Assembly: GCA_012839085.1 (NCBI GenBank)
Contig: DUNZ01000067.1
Location: 1 to 35,126 of the forward strand
DNA from: Clostridiales bacterium
GTDB taxonomy: Bacteria > Bacillota > Clostridia > Lachnospirales > Lachnospiraceae
Direction of reading: 5' to 3'
DNA length: 35,126 nucleotides
The notes under the pieces are model-generated. The model made no database searches. It saw only the letters and a program-made list of their open reading frames with translations, and was not told the origin of the DNA. Below are positions 19,794 through 30,260 of this stretch, in pieces (positions within the stretch are counted from its first letter, which is position 1; every line of letters starts with the position of its first letter). The translations under genes and the position numbers were made by a program.

Positions 19794-19860
19794 TTCTTCA
19801 ATTTGCACAAGCACGACCTAGATCACTATTTGTTACTAGGCAGTTGTGCAAATTGAAGAA
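19794..19860. repeat. Orphan perfect 17-bp inverted repeat (hairpin without T-run)
   Basis: TTCTTCAATTTGCACAA (19794-19810) / TTGTGCAAATTGAAGAA (19844-19860), with an inner CCTAG/CTAGG pair. Confidence 0.9.
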
Positions 19861-19893
19861 GGGTATTTCACATTTTTGGACTTGAATTTATTA

Positions 19894-20373
19894 CTATAAA
19901 TTCAACTTAATTTCTCTTCCGATGGGAGTATATTGTCTATATTTTACTCCAGCAGCATCCAACATACGTTTCGCTGCTATTACGGAATCTGTCTCAGAGT
20001 ACTTATCACTCATATACACAACTTCAGTAATTCCCTTTTGAATAATCGCTTTGGTACATTCATTACAAGGGAAGAGGGTAGTGTAAATCTTTGAATCATT
20101 CATATGGGTTCCGGTATAATTTAATATGGCATTTAGTTCAGCATGGCACACATAAAAATACTTGGTGTCCAGGTTACTACCTTCCCGATCCCATGGAAAT
20201 TCATCATCGGAACATCCAATCGGCATTCCATTATAGCCTACAGAAAGGATTTTATTATCCTTACTTACGATACAGGCACCAACGCTGGTATTGGGATCTT
20301 TACTACGTTCGGTAGAAAGCAAAGCAATTCCCATAAAATACTCATCCCATTTAATATAGTTTTGCTTCTTCAT
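19894..20373 (-). CDS. dCMP deaminase family protein
   Basis: Start moved to ATG at 20373 (MKKQNYIKWDEYFMGIA) with upstream GGAGG. 'DPNTSVGACIV', 'CHAELNAILN', 'LFPCNECTKAIIQKGI' zinc-deaminase motifs. Confidence 0.93.
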   Translation of the reverse strand: MKKQNYIKWDEYFMGIALLSTERSKDPNTSVGACIVSKDNKILSVGYNGMPIGCSDDEFPWDREGSNLDTKYFYVCHAELNAILNYTGTHMNDSKIYTTLFPCNECTKAIIQKGITEVVYMSDKYSETDSVIAAKRMLDAAGVKYRQYTPIGREIKLNL

Positions 20374-20438
20374 ATGTGTTTCCTCCATTAAATTACAATA
20401 GCACCATATTATCATAGAAAATGGAAAATGTAAATTGA

Positions 20439-21866
20439 TTAATACTTACTTCCAGCTATCTGTACTTTAAGGATATTGGTAGTTCCGGAGATACCTAGAG
20501 GTACACCAGCAGTTAATATAGCTAATTCCCCACGGGTGATATGTCCTGCCTTCTCTACTGCTTCCATGGCATGATCAAATAATTCAAAGGTATCATGTTC
20601 TACAGCGATAAGCAGTGGTTTCACGCCCCATGCTAGATTTAGTTGGCGGCAAACCATAGAATCCGTGGTACAAGCAACAATCGGGCAGGCAGGACGGTAT
20701 CTGGATACCATACGGGCTGTTTTGCCGGAAGTAGTAACAGTCACTATCATCTTAGCATTCAAATCATGGGCTGTTGTAACCGTTGCACGGGAAATTGCAT
20801 CGGTGATATCAGGATTTTGTACTTCATCACGAATATAGAAACGCTTCTTATAATCAATATCTTCTTCTGCTCGAATTGCAATTCGTACCATGGTTTTTAA
20901 GGCTTCTACTGGATACTTACCAGAAGCTGTTTCTCCAGATAGCATAATAGCACTGGTGCCATCGTAAATTGCATTGGCCACATCAGTAGTCTCTGCTCTG
21001 GTTGGCCTTGGATTTTTAATCATAGAATCCAACATTTGTGTAGCAGTGATAACAGGTTTACCACTATTATAGACTTTTTTAATAATCATTTTTTGTAGAA
21101 CTGGTACTTCTTCGTATGGTATTTCAACACCCATATCTCCACGGGCAATCATAATACCATCTGCTACTTTGATGATTTCATCAATATTATTGATACCTTC
21201 ATAATTCTCTATTTTAGCAATGATTTTAGTCTGAGAGTTGTGCTTTTTTAGTATTTTTTTAATTTCTAGAATATCTTGTGCAGATCGAACAAAGGAAGCT
21301 GCAATATAGTCATAACCATGTTTGATACCAAATAGGATATCATCACGGTCTTTATCACTAACATAAGGCATGGATAAATGTATACCAGGTACATTAACAC
21401 CTTTTTTACTGGAGACGATTCCATTGTTTTTTACCTTACAAATAATATCTGTAGGATTCATTTCAATCACTTGCATTTCAATCAAACCATCATCAATAAG
21501 AATGGTTGTACCTACTTCAATATCATAAATCAAATTAGGGTAACTGATGGAAACTTGTGTTTCATCCCCTTCAACGTCTCTGGTTGTAAGGGTAAAGGTC
21601 TGACCTTCATTTAATTGAATTTTCTTATCATCTTTAAAATTCCCTAGGCGAATTTCAGGACCTTTGGTATCCAAAAGGGTTGCTACTGGAATATTCAATT
21701 CTTCTCTTAATTGTTTTATTTTTGTGAAACGACCCAAATGTTCTTCATGATCGGCATGGGAAAAGTTAAATCGAGCAACATCCATACCAGATAATATTAA
21801 TTGTTTTAAAACATCGCCTTTGTCGGTAGAAGGACCGAGGGTGCAAATAATTTTGGTTTTTCTCAT
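20439..21866 (-). CDS. pyk: Pyruvate kinase
   Basis: 475 aa. 'MRKTKIICTLGPSTDKGDVLKQLILSGMDVARFNFSH', 'IIAKIENYEGINNIDEI', 'GIMIARGDMGVEIP', 'VITATQMLDSMIKNPRPTRAETTDVANAIYDGTSAIMLSGETA'. Confidence 0.97.
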   Translation of the reverse strand: MRKTKIICTLGPSTDKGDVLKQLILSGMDVARFNFSHADHEEHLGRFTKIKQLREELNIPVATLLDTKGPEIRLGNFKDDKKIQLNEGQTFTLTTRDVEGDETQVSISYPNLIYDIEVGTTILIDDGLIEMQVIEMNPTDIICKVKNNGIVSSKKGVNVPGIHLSMPYVSDKDRDDILFGIKHGYDYIAASFVRSAQDILEIKKILKKHNSQTKIIAKIENYEGINNIDEIIKVADGIMIARGDMGVEIPYEEVPVLQKMIIKKVYNSGKPVITATQMLDSMIKNPRPTRAETTDVANAIYDGTSAIMLSGETASGKYPVEALKTMVRIAIRAEEDIDYKKRFYIRDEVQNPDITDAISRATVTTAHDLNAKMIVTVTTSGKTARMVSRYRPACPIVACTTDSMVCRQLNLAWGVKPLLIAVEHDTFELFDHAMEAVEKAGHITRGELAILTAGVPLGISGTTNILKVQIAGSKY

Positions 21867-21903
21867 AATTTTTTACTCCTTTAATTAAGTATGTTCAGAT
21901 TGT

Positions 21904-22575
21904 TTATAATTTTAAATCTTGGGTTTTTCGATATTTAATCCCAGTATGGGATTTTAATCTATGGTATGTGAGAAAACAAATCAAACTAGCCAGTAAAACC
22001 AGAGCAATAATCATTATGGCACAATGCATAAAAAATGCCGCTGGAAGTATTTGGATTACTGGATCGGTAACCGGATTAAATATCCAGTCATCATTATTAA
22101 AAAATATTTTATGAAATACCACAAAAGTGGTATCAAAATCAATAGCCATCAATAGTCCTACAATTAAGGGAAGCGCAATTGCTGTTACTGAAGAAATAAA
22201 AAGATATTTAAAATCTCTCTTCTTTTTTTTATACAGTATGATTATTATGGACAGTACCAGTGTAATTGCTCCCAACATATAGAATATGGTAAAAATATCT
22301 TTTACCTCTTTGAAGTGTTTTATACCCGATTCGGAAGCCTCAAAGGTAGGAAATGATAATTCACCCTGATAAAAGGGTGATGAATAATCGATTAAGGCAT
22401 TGTAATTAGCCAAAATTTCTTCTTTACGGTATCCGGAGTTCTTCTCTATATCCAATATTTCAATATCCATATAGTATAATGGCCGAAAGTTGATGGTTAT
22501 AATTACAGATATGGATAGAAATAATAATGTGAATAGGAAGCCAATAAGAAGGTCAGTAATCTTGAACCTTTTCAT
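21904..22575 (-). CDS. Integral membrane protein, TIGR01906/DUF1461-like
   Basis: Start moved to ATG 22575 (MKRFKITDLLIGFLF) behind SD aggag. Four or so TM segments and the pattern 'NFRPLYYMDIEIL..NSGYRKEEILANYNALIDY...FPTFEASESGIKHFKEVKDIF'. Confidence 0.75.
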   Translation of the reverse strand: MKRFKITDLLIGFLFTLLFLSISVIITINFRPLYYMDIEILDIEKNSGYRKEEILANYNALIDYSSPFYQGELSFPTFEASESGIKHFKEVKDIFTIFYMLGAITLVLSIIIILYKKKKRDFKYLFISSVTAIALPLIVGLLMAIDFDTTFVVFHKIFFNNDDWIFNPVTDPVIQILPAAFFMHCAIMIIALVLLASLICFLTYHRLKSHTGIKYRKTQDLKL

Positions 22576-22643
22576 TATATCACAACTCCTTAAAATATTG
22601 AATTCTATATTAAACAAAAATTACCCTATGATAGCATTTTAGT

Positions 22644-22673
22644 TTTACAGTCCACTTCGCATTATAGTATAAT
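22644..22673 (+). promoter_or_regulatory. Putative purH promoter
   Basis: TTTACA (22644-22649), 18-nt spacer, TATAAT (22668-22673). It implies a 5' UTR of roughly 220 nt. Confidence 0.45.
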
Positions 22674-22778
22674 TTAATATTGATTGCAAGAAAAAGATAT
22701 ATTAGTAGCATCAATAAATCTTATTAGTATTTATTCATTGAATTCGCAATAGGTCAGGTGTAATATTTTAATAGGGAA

Positions 22779-22863
22779 GGTAAGCCAAGTGATTTTGGGC
22801 AATGATAATGAATTTTGCCACAAGGTGAGTTTATAGAAGTACTGGGATAGAACTTGGCTTGCC
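22779..22863 (+). promoter_or_regulatory. Structured purH 5' leader, unclassified
   Basis: Closing stem GGTAAGCCAAG (22779-22789) / CTTGGCTTGCC (22853-22863), 11 bp with one G-U; inner stem GGCAA ... TTGCC. Confidence 0.55.
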
Positions 22864-22899
22864 CATTGGTATGAATTAGTTTAGAAAAGGAGAAATAGT

Positions 22900-24453
22900 A
22901 TGAGAGCTTTGGTCAGTGTATCGGACAAAATAGGGATTGTGGAACTTTCTAAAGAGTTGGTTTCATTGGGGATTGAAATTATTTCTACAGGTGGTACCTT
23001 TAAGATACTAAAGGATGCCGGAATACCAGCCACAGAAATCTCAGACATTACTGGATTTCCAGAGTGTTTGGATGGGAGAGTAAAAACACTTCATCCCGCT
23101 GTTCATGCAGGTTTACTTGCCATGAGAAGCAATCCTTCTCATATGGAACAGATTGCGGATTTAAATATTAAACCAATTGATTTGGTCATAGTAAATCTCT
23201 ATCCATTTAAATCTACGATCTTAAAGGAAGGGGTAACCAGAGCCGAAGCTGTGGAAAACATAGATATCGGCGGTCCAACCATGTTACGTTCTGCAGCAAA
23301 AAACTATCAGGATGTAGCTGTTGTAGTGGATCCAAGAGACTATGAGAAAATTCTAAGTGAATTAAAGGAGAAGGGAAAAGTCTCCTTGGACACTAAGTTT
23401 TATTTGATGCAAAAGGTTTTCATGCATACATCATCCTATGATACTATGATTGCTGATTATCTAAGAAGAGAAAGAGAAGATAAGGAATTACCAGAGACTT
23501 TAACCATGACTTTTGAGAAAGTTCAGGATATGCGTTATGGGGAAAATCCTCACCAAAAAGCCGCCTTCTATCGTGAGATTGGTAAGAGACCGGGTTCACT
23601 TACCCAGGCGGTTCAGCTAAACGGTAAAGAACTTTCCTTTAATAATATCAATGATACCAATGGAGCCTTAGAGCTTCTAAAGGAATTTACAGAGCCCACA
23701 GTTGTTGCCTGTAAACATGGTAATCCCTGTGGTGTCGGAAGTGCAGACCATATCGACCAGGCTTGGAAGAAGGCATATGAAGCAGATAAAACCTCAATCT
23801 TTGGAGGAATCGTGGTTGCAAATCGCGAGATAACCAAAGCAATTGCGGAGGATATGAAGAATATTTTCCTTGAAGTCATCGTAGCACCTTCCTATGAAGA
23901 GGAAGCTTTAGAGATCCTAACCATAAAGAAAAACATTCGTATCCTTCAATTAGACAATATTAGTCAACCACAAGAGGAGGATGCCTACGACCTTAAGAAG
24001 GTGAATGGTGGTTTAATTGTCCAAACTGTTGATAGTAAGTTGTATCATGAAGAAGACTTACAGGTGGTAACTGACCGTGCTCCTTCCGATAAAGAGATGG
24101 AAGATTTGAAGTTTGCTTGGCGTGTTGTAAAATATGTGAAGTCAAACGGAATTGCGATTGCAAAGGATAAGCAAAGTCTTGGGATTGGACCTGGTCAAGT
24201 AAACCGAATATGGGCGACCAAGCAAGCAGTGGAGCATGCAGAGGAACTCATAGGAGAAGGGGTAACCCAGGGAGCGGTATTAGCTTCCGATGCATTCTTT
24301 CCATTTGATGACTGTGTAGAAGCTGCCCATCAGGCGGGAATCACTGCAATTATTCAGCCAGGTGGATCCTTAAGAGACGCTGATTCTATAAAGAAATGTA
24401 ATGAATATGGGATTGCCATGGTCTTTACTGGTATGAGACATTTCAGACATTAA
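22900..24453 (+). CDS. purH: Bifunctional AICAR formyltransferase/IMP cyclohydrolase
   Basis: 517 aa. '[32 protein letters not shown]', '[10 protein letters not shown]', '[15 protein letters not shown]', 'KHGNPCGVG'. Confidence 0.97.
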   Translation: MRALVSVSDKIGIVELSKELVSLGIEIISTGGTFKILKDAGIPATEISDITGFPECLDGRVKTLHPAVHAGLLAMRSNPSHMEQIADLNIKPIDLVIVNLYPFKSTILKEGVTRAEAVENIDIGGPTMLRSAAKNYQDVAVVVDPRDYEKILSELKEKGKVSLDTKFYLMQKVFMHTSSYDTMIADYLRREREDKELPETLTMTFEKVQDMRYGENPHQKAAFYREIGKRPGSLTQAVQLNGKELSFNNINDTNGALELLKEFTEPTVVACKHGNPCGVGSADHIDQAWKKAYEADKTSIFGGIVVANREITKAIAEDMKNIFLEVIVAPSYEEEALEILTIKKNIRILQLDNISQPQEEDAYDLKKVNGGLIVQTVDSKLYHEEDLQVVTDRAPSDKEMEDLKFAWRVVKYVKSNGIAIAKDKQSLGIGPGQVNRIWATKQAVEHAEELIGEGVTQGAVLASDAFFPFDDCVEAAHQAGITAIIQPGGSLRDADSIKKCNEYGIAMVFTGMRHFRH

Positions 24454-24527
24454 ATTATAGTTGCACCGAGTAAAATCCGATGGATTAATATTTAAAACTA
24501 AGGTAAATAAAAACATGGGAACATGAT

Positions 24528-24591
24528 AAGGCTCTAAGTCCAGTATAGAAATAGATTTTTACAATCCATTCTATAGGGAATTAGAGCCTTT
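24528..24591 (+). terminator. Stem-loop terminator downstream of purH
   Basis: AAGGCTCTAA ... TTAGAGCCTTT with inner TATAGAA/TTCTATA. Confidence 0.7.
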
Positions 24592-24661
24592 GCTGTTATA
24601 ACCCAACTTTATTTATAATTAAAATATGAAAGATCATATATAATTCCAATAAGTCTAATGA

Positions 24662-24862
24662 TTATAACTTAACGACATTTGCTGCCTGAGGACCCTTATC
24701 TCCATCTACAACCTCATACTCAACTTTGTCGCCTTCTTCTAAAAATTTGAAGCCCTCCATTTGAAGTGCTGAGAAATGTACAAAGATATCATTTCCCTCA
24801 TCATCGGATAAAAATCCATATCCCTTTTTTGCATTGAACCATTTTACTGTTCCGATTTTCAT
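24662..24862 (-). CDS. Cold-shock domain protein
   Basis: 66 aa. '[30 protein letters not shown]' with RNP motifs. Confidence 0.96.
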   Translation of the reverse strand: MKIGTVKWFNAKKGYGFLSDDEGNDIFVHFSALQMEGFKFLEEGDKVEYEVVDGDKGPQAANVVKL

Positions 24863-24970
24863 AAAAATAGCCTCCTACAAAACAAATAAATTCATTACAA
24901 TAAAATAGTAATGATAGTCTAAAGTTAACATAAATTATAAAAAAAGTCAATTTATCTTTGTTATATTTTG

Positions 24971-25036
24971 TAATATTTTGTAGTTATCAAACGTCTATAT
25001 TTATAATATTTTGTAGTTATCCAATGGCTATATTAA
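24971..25036. repeat. 33-bp tandem duplication in the csp/M16 divergent intergenic region
   Basis: taatattttgtagttatcaaacgtctatattta (24971-25003) and taatattttgtagttatccaatggctatattaa (25004-25036). Confidence 0.88.
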
Positions 25037-25212
25037 TAATGAAAGAAATGACAAAATAATAAAATTATGTTATTATGAATAAGCACTAAGGATTAATAAA
25101 CATACTTATATATAACATAGATAAAAACGATTCTCTCATCCCAAGATTGTGAGAAATTTTGCTTTTGCAACCTTTTAAAGAGTAAAGATGATAAAATATG
25201 GAGGTAAATACA

Positions 25213-28149
25213 ATGAAATTTGAGGTTCCTATTGGATATGACCTTGTGTTTGAGGAACAATTGGAAGATCTAAATGGACTGGGCATGGTTCTTACTCATA
25301 AAAAGACGGGAGCCAAGGTGGCTTTGATTTCCAATGAAGATGATAATAAAGTATTTTACATCGGTTTTCGAACTCCCCCTAAGAATAGTACGGGAGTAGC
25401 CCATATTATTGAACATTCTGTTTTATGTGGTTCTAAGAATTTTCCGGCTAAGGATCCCTTTGTTGAGTTGGCAAAAGGATCCTTGAATACATTTTTAAAT
25501 GCTATGACCTATCCAGATAAGACAGTCTATCCAGTGGCTAGTGTGAATGAACAGGATTTTAAGAATCTAATGCATGTTTATATGGATGCTGTTCTTTATC
25601 CCAACATTTATGAGAAAAAAGAAATTTTCATGCAAGAGGGTTGGCATTATGATTTAGAGGATGAAAATGCTGAACTAAAGTATAATGGTGTTGTTTATAA
25701 TGAAATGAAGGGGGCTTTTTCTTCCCCTGAATCCATGTTATTTCGAACCATTCAGAATTCTCTGTTTCCTGATACTACCTATGGGGTAGAATCTGGTGGT
25801 GATCCGGAGGATATTCCTAAATTATCCTACGAGGAATTTATCGACTTTCATAAAACCTATTACCATCCATCCAATAGTTATATCTATCTGTATGGCAAAA
25901 TGGATTTTGCCGAGAGGTTAGCATGGTTGGATCAGGAGTATTTAAGTCATTTTGACCGATTACAGGTAAATTCAGAGATTAAAAAACAGCAGGAATTTTC
26001 CAGTACAAGGGAACTAGAGGTTTATTATTCTGTTGGAGAAGGAGAGAAAACAGAAGATAAAACCTATCTAAGTTACAATATGGTAATTGGAGATTCTTTC
26101 AATAAAGAATTAACACTTTCCTTCCAGATATTAGATTATCTTCTTCTTCAGACACCGGGGGCACCTGTGAAACAGGCTCTCTTAGATGCAGGAATCGGCA
26201 AAGATATCCTTGGAAGTTTTGAAGATGAAATTAGGCAACCTATTTTTACTATTATAGCCAAAAATACGGAAGCGGAAAAAAAGAATCAATTCATGGCGAT
26301 TATCCGTGATACCTTGTCAGAATTAGTTGCCAAAGGAATTGATGAAAAATCCCTACGGGCAGCAATTAATTTCTATGAGTTCAGATACAGAGAGGCGGAT
26401 TTTGGAGCATTTCCCAAAGGGCTTATGTATGGCCTTAGAATTTTAGCGAGCTGGCTTTATGATGATGGGAAACCATTCCTACATTTAAAAGATAATACAG
26501 GCTATGCATTTTTAAAAGAGAAGATAGGAACTGGATATTTTGAAAAATTAATTGGGGATTATCTATTGTATAATCCACATTCATCCCTAGTGGTATTAAA
26601 GCCTCAGCCGGGACTTAATGTCTTGAAGGAAGAGAAATTAAGCAAGGAGCTGGCAGAATATAAGGCTCGTTTATCAGAAGAAGAAATTAGAAAAATACTT
26701 GATGAGAAAAAAAGGCTTAAGCTGTTCCAAGAGACACCATCGAGTAAGGAAGATTTGGAGAGAATTCCTTTACTGAGGAGAGAAGATATCAGTAGGCAGA
26801 CCCAACCACTTTTTAATAAGGAATTACAGATGAATGATGTGAAGATAATTCATCATAATTTATATACCAATGGAATTGCCTATCTCAGATTATTATTTAA
26901 CCTGAAAGAGCTTCCTCAGGAATTACTTCCCTATACCTCTTTATTATCCTTAGTTCTAGGCTATGTGAATACAAAGAATTATAGTTATCTGGAATTGTCC
27001 AATGAAATTAATATCCATACTGGTGGTATTTTTACTAATGTAAGAAGCTTTTCCATCAAAGGTAGCACCGATCAATACCTTCCGGTATTTGAGTTTAGTG
27101 CCAAGGTTCTTTATGACAAGATGGAAGATGCTTTCCGGATTATAAACGAAATGCTCTATGAGACGATTTTGGATGATAAGAAGAGATTAAAGGAAATCGT
27201 GGATGAGATGACGTCTAAGATGCAGATGCGATTTACCTCATCCGGACATTCCGTAGCCGTAGATCGGGCAATGTCCTATTATTCCAAGCATGGTTTATTC
27301 AAAGATATTACGACAGGAATCTCTTTTTATAAATTCCTTGAAGAGTTATCGGATCATTTTGATGAAAAAGCAGATACGGCCATTGAAAGAATGAAGCAAC
27401 TAATAGAACTGATTTTTACTAGGGAGAATTTATTTGTAAGTTTCACATCCGATGACGAAGGAATTGAGGTATTGAAACAATCATTTTCTCTTTTGACAGA
27501 GAGATTAAAGGGACAAATGGATAGAAAATTACTAGAAACCTATGAAAAGAAGGAGTTAACACCGGTATCTTATAACGAAGGCTTTAAGACAGCCATGCAA
27601 GTACAGTATGTGGCTAGAGCTGGTAATTTTCTTTCGGCAGGATATCCTTATACAGGGGCTCTAAAAGTTTTAAAGGTAATTTTAAGTTATGATTATCTTT
27701 GGGTTAATGTCCGGGTAAAGGGAGGAGCTTATGGCTGCATGTGTGGTTTCTCCGGAGTGGATGGAGATGCCTATTTTACCTCCTATCGGGATCCGGGGTT
27801 AAAAGAAACCAATGAGATTTATGAGGGAATTGTAGATTATGTGAAAAACTTTGATGCAGACGAACGGGATATAACCAAATATATTATTGGTACCTTCAGC
27901 AGCTTGGATGCCCCCTTAACACCGCAGTCCAAGGGAAGAAGATCTTTAAGTATGTACTTGGCTGGTATTACAGAGGAAGACTTAAATCGGGAGAGAGCAG
28001 AAATTTTGGATGTAACCATAGAAGATATCAGAGGTCTAGCCAATACAGTGAAAGCGGTACTGGATGCAGATCATATCTGTGTGATTGGTAATGAAAGCAA
28101 GATTTTAGAAAGTAAGGATTTATTTAAAGAAGTAAAAACATTATTATAA
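25213..28149 (+). CDS. M16C-family zinc metallopeptidase (presequence protease-like)
   Basis: Track starts at 25198; ATG 25213 follows SD ggaggt. Inverted zinc motif 'HIIEHSVLCGS', 'NGVVYNEMKGAFSSPESML', 'RVKGGAYGCMCGF'. Confidence 0.93.
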   Translation: MKFEVPIGYDLVFEEQLEDLNGLGMVLTHKKTGAKVALISNEDDNKVFYIGFRTPPKNSTGVAHIIEHSVLCGSKNFPAKDPFVELAKGSLNTFLNAMTYPDKTVYPVASVNEQDFKNLMHVYMDAVLYPNIYEKKEIFMQEGWHYDLEDENAELKYNGVVYNEMKGAFSSPESMLFRTIQNSLFPDTTYGVESGGDPEDIPKLSYEEFIDFHKTYYHPSNSYIYLYGKMDFAERLAWLDQEYLSHFDRLQVNSEIKKQQEFSSTRELEVYYSVGEGEKTEDKTYLSYNMVIGDSFNKELTLSFQILDYLLLQTPGAPVKQALLDAGIGKDILGSFEDEIRQPIFTIIAKNTEAEKKNQFMAIIRDTLSELVAKGIDEKSLRAAINFYEFRYREADFGAFPKGLMYGLRILASWLYDDGKPFLHLKDNTGYAFLKEKIGTGYFEKLIGDYLLYNPHSSLVVLKPQPGLNVLKEEKLSKELAEYKARLSEEEIRKILDEKKRLKLFQETPSSKEDLERIPLLRREDISRQTQPLFNKELQMNDVKIIHHNLYTNGIAYLRLLFNLKELPQELLPYTSLLSLVLGYVNTKNYSYLELSNEINIHTGGIFTNVRSFSIKGSTDQYLPVFEFSAKVLYDKMEDAFRIINEMLYETILDDKKRLKEIVDEMTSKMQMRFTSSGHSVAVDRAMSYYSKHGLFKDITTGISFYKFLEELSDHFDEKADTAIERMKQLIELIFTRENLFVSFTSDDEGIEVLKQSFSLLTERLKGQMDRKLLETYEKKELTPVSYNEGFKTAMQVQYVARAGNFLSAGYPYTGALKVLKVILSYDYLWVNVRVKGGAYGCMCGFSGVDGDAYFTSYRDPGLKETNEIYEGIVDYVKNFDADERDITKYIIGTFSSLDAPLTPQSKGRRSLSMYLAGITEEDLNRERAEILDVTIEDIRGLANTVKAVLDADHICVIGNESKILESKDLFKEVKTLL

Positions 28150-28195
28150 GAAAAAATAAAAAGCATATTAGGATGAGAAGGAAAGGCATAGGTAC

Positions 28196-29107
28196 ATGAT
28201 GAAAGCAATGAATAAGAAATCCGGCTTTGTAACATTGATTGGGAGGCCGAATGTGGGAAAATCCACTTTAATGAATCATTTGATTGGACAAAAAATAGCA
28301 ATCACATCAAATAAACCACAAACCACAAGAAATCGAATACAAACCGTTTTTACGGATGAACGGGGGCAGATTATTTTCCTTGATACCCCTGGAATTCATA
28401 AAGCAAAGAATCGATTGGGTGAATATATGGTCAGTGTGGCAGAAAGAACCCTCAGAGAAGTGGATTTAATTCTATGGCTTGTGGAACCAAGCACCTTTAT
28501 AGGTGCTGGAGAGCAATATATTTGCGAGCAATTACAAAAGATAAAAACACCAATCATCTTGGTCATTAATAAAATTGATACGGTGAAAAAGGAAGAGCTA
28601 CTAAATATCATTGCTACCTATAAGGACATTTTAGATTTTGCAGAGATTATACCGGTGTCCGCATTGAAGGGAGAAAACACCGGTGACCTCCTTTCCACGA
28701 TTTATCAATATTTACCCGAAGGACCTATGTTTTTTGATGAGGATACCATTACCGATCAACCAGAGCGACAAATTGTGGCGGAACTGGTTCGAGAAAAAGC
28801 ATTGCGTTTGCTGGATGAGGAGATACCTCATGGGATTGCAGTCAGCATTGAACAGATGAAAGAGAGAAGTAATGGTTCAATCATTGACATCCATGCTACC
28901 ATTGTTTGTGAGAGAGATTCCCACAAGGGAATTATTATCGGCAAGGGTGGAGGAATGTTAAAAAAAATAGGATCCCAGGCCAGATTAGAAATTGAAAACT
29001 TATTGGACTGTAAGGTGAATCTCCAACTTTGGGTAAAGGTAAAAAAGGACTGGAGAGATAGTGATTTTCTACTGAAAAATTATGGATTTCATGATAAGGA
29101 TTATTAG
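28196..29107 (+). CDS. era: GTPase Era
   Basis: 'GFVTLIGRPNVGKSTLMNHLIGQKIAITSNKPQTTRNRIQTVFTDERGQIIFLDTPGIHKAKNRLGEYM' and KH domain 'IIIGKGGGMLKKIGSQAR'. Confidence 0.97.
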   Translation: MMKAMNKKSGFVTLIGRPNVGKSTLMNHLIGQKIAITSNKPQTTRNRIQTVFTDERGQIIFLDTPGIHKAKNRLGEYMVSVAERTLREVDLILWLVEPSTFIGAGEQYICEQLQKIKTPIILVINKIDTVKKEELLNIIATYKDILDFAEIIPVSALKGENTGDLLSTIYQYLPEGPMFFDEDTITDQPERQIVAELVREKALRLLDEEIPHGIAVSIEQMKERSNGSIIDIHATIVCERDSHKGIIIGKGGGMLKKIGSQARLEIENLLDCKVNLQLWVKVKKDWRDSDFLLKNYGFHDKDY

Positions 29108-29238
29108 AAAAGTGAAATAAAATTATGCCCTGGTTTATCTAACCAGTTTAGAAGAACATAAAATGGGAAACCTAATGATATAAGTATTAACTACTTAAGG
29201 AAAAAACATAAGGTAATATCAAGTTAGGGGGCTCATTT

Positions 29239-29430
29239 ATGAAGAATCTTGAGTATTGGAAACGATTTTTTAAGTCAGGTAAAATTGATGATTACTTAAA
29301 TTATATTGCATGCGCGAGGGAAGAATACGATGGTGACCCTCAGGCTGTGGTAAGTAAAGAAGAAGGTGGTATCAATGCCGGCGTCGACTACAGTGAGGGG
29401 AATAGTACTATCAGCCATGCCGGTTGGTGA
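29239..29430 (+). CDS. YqzL-like small protein
   Basis: 63 aa between era and recO. The start 'YWKRFFKSGKIDDYLNYIA' resembles the YqzL pattern (WK.F..TG.IDAYL), and it has an SD. Confidence 0.6.
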   Translation: MKNLEYWKRFFKSGKIDDYLNYIACAREEYDGDPQAVVSKEEGGINAGVDYSEGNSTISHAGW

Positions 29431-30157
29431 GTATGATAAGCGATTAGTAATATTAACATTGGAATATGGTAGAATAACTGCATTTGCCAAAGGCGCCAGA
29501 AACCCCAATAGCGCCTTATTGGCATGTAGTTCACCGCTTGCTTTTGGTGAATTTACTTTATATGTGGGAAGACGTTCTTATAGTGTAATCTCAGCGGATA
29601 TAAAAAACTACTTTTCAGAACTTAGAGGGGACTTTGAGGGTTTTTGCTATGCAATGTATTTTTGCGAAATTTGTGATTATATGTCCAAGGAGAACAACGA
29701 CGAAAAAGATATCTTAAAGCTACTCTATCAGACTCTTCGAGCTCTGACCAAGAAAACAATTGAATTTCCTTTAATAAAAGTAGTGTTTGAACTAAAGATG
29801 ATGACTTACAATGGAATGGCTCCACAGGTATTTCATTGTGTCAAATGTGAGAACAATTCATACCAAAAAGCAAGTGAATTTGCTTCGGCCAGTGGTTTAA
29901 GTTCCCCAATTTATTTTAGTATCAAAACTGGGGGGATTTTGTGTAGTGGATGTAGAATGAATGATAAGAGCTCCATTCGTATCAATACGTCTACTCTATA
30001 CACAATGCAATACATAATATCCAGGGAAATAGAAAAATTATATACTTTTAAAGTAACAAGTCAAGTATTAAATGAATTGGAAATTTGTATGAAGCGTTAC
30101 TTACAATGTTATATTGATCATGAATTTAAATCAGCAGAAATGTTAAAAACATTATAA
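29375..30157 (+). CDS. recO: DNA repair protein RecO
   Basis: 'VRGIVLSAMPVGEYDKRLVILTLEYGRITAFAKGARNPNSAL' and C-terminal zinc cysteines CVKC/CSGC. Start ATG 29375 (MPASTT) follows SD aaggtgg; the track has 29366. Confidence 0.92.
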   Translation: MPASTTVRGIVLSAMPVGEYDKRLVILTLEYGRITAFAKGARNPNSALLACSSPLAFGEFTLYVGRRSYSVISADIKNYFSELRGDFEGFCYAMYFCEICDYMSKENNDEKDILKLLYQTLRALTKKTIEFPLIKVVFELKMMTYNGMAPQVFHCVKCENNSYQKASEFASASGLSSPIYFSIKTGGILCSGCRMNDKSSIRINTSTLYTMQYIISREIEKLYTFKVTSQVLNELEICMKRYLQCYIDHEFKSAEMLKTL

Positions 30158-30260
30158 AATACGGAAATAGTAATTAGATTCGATTTTGGAGTTGAAATTA
30201 TAACGCTTTAAGGTTAAAATTATATGCATCCATAATCCAAAACATAACGGAGGGAAACAG

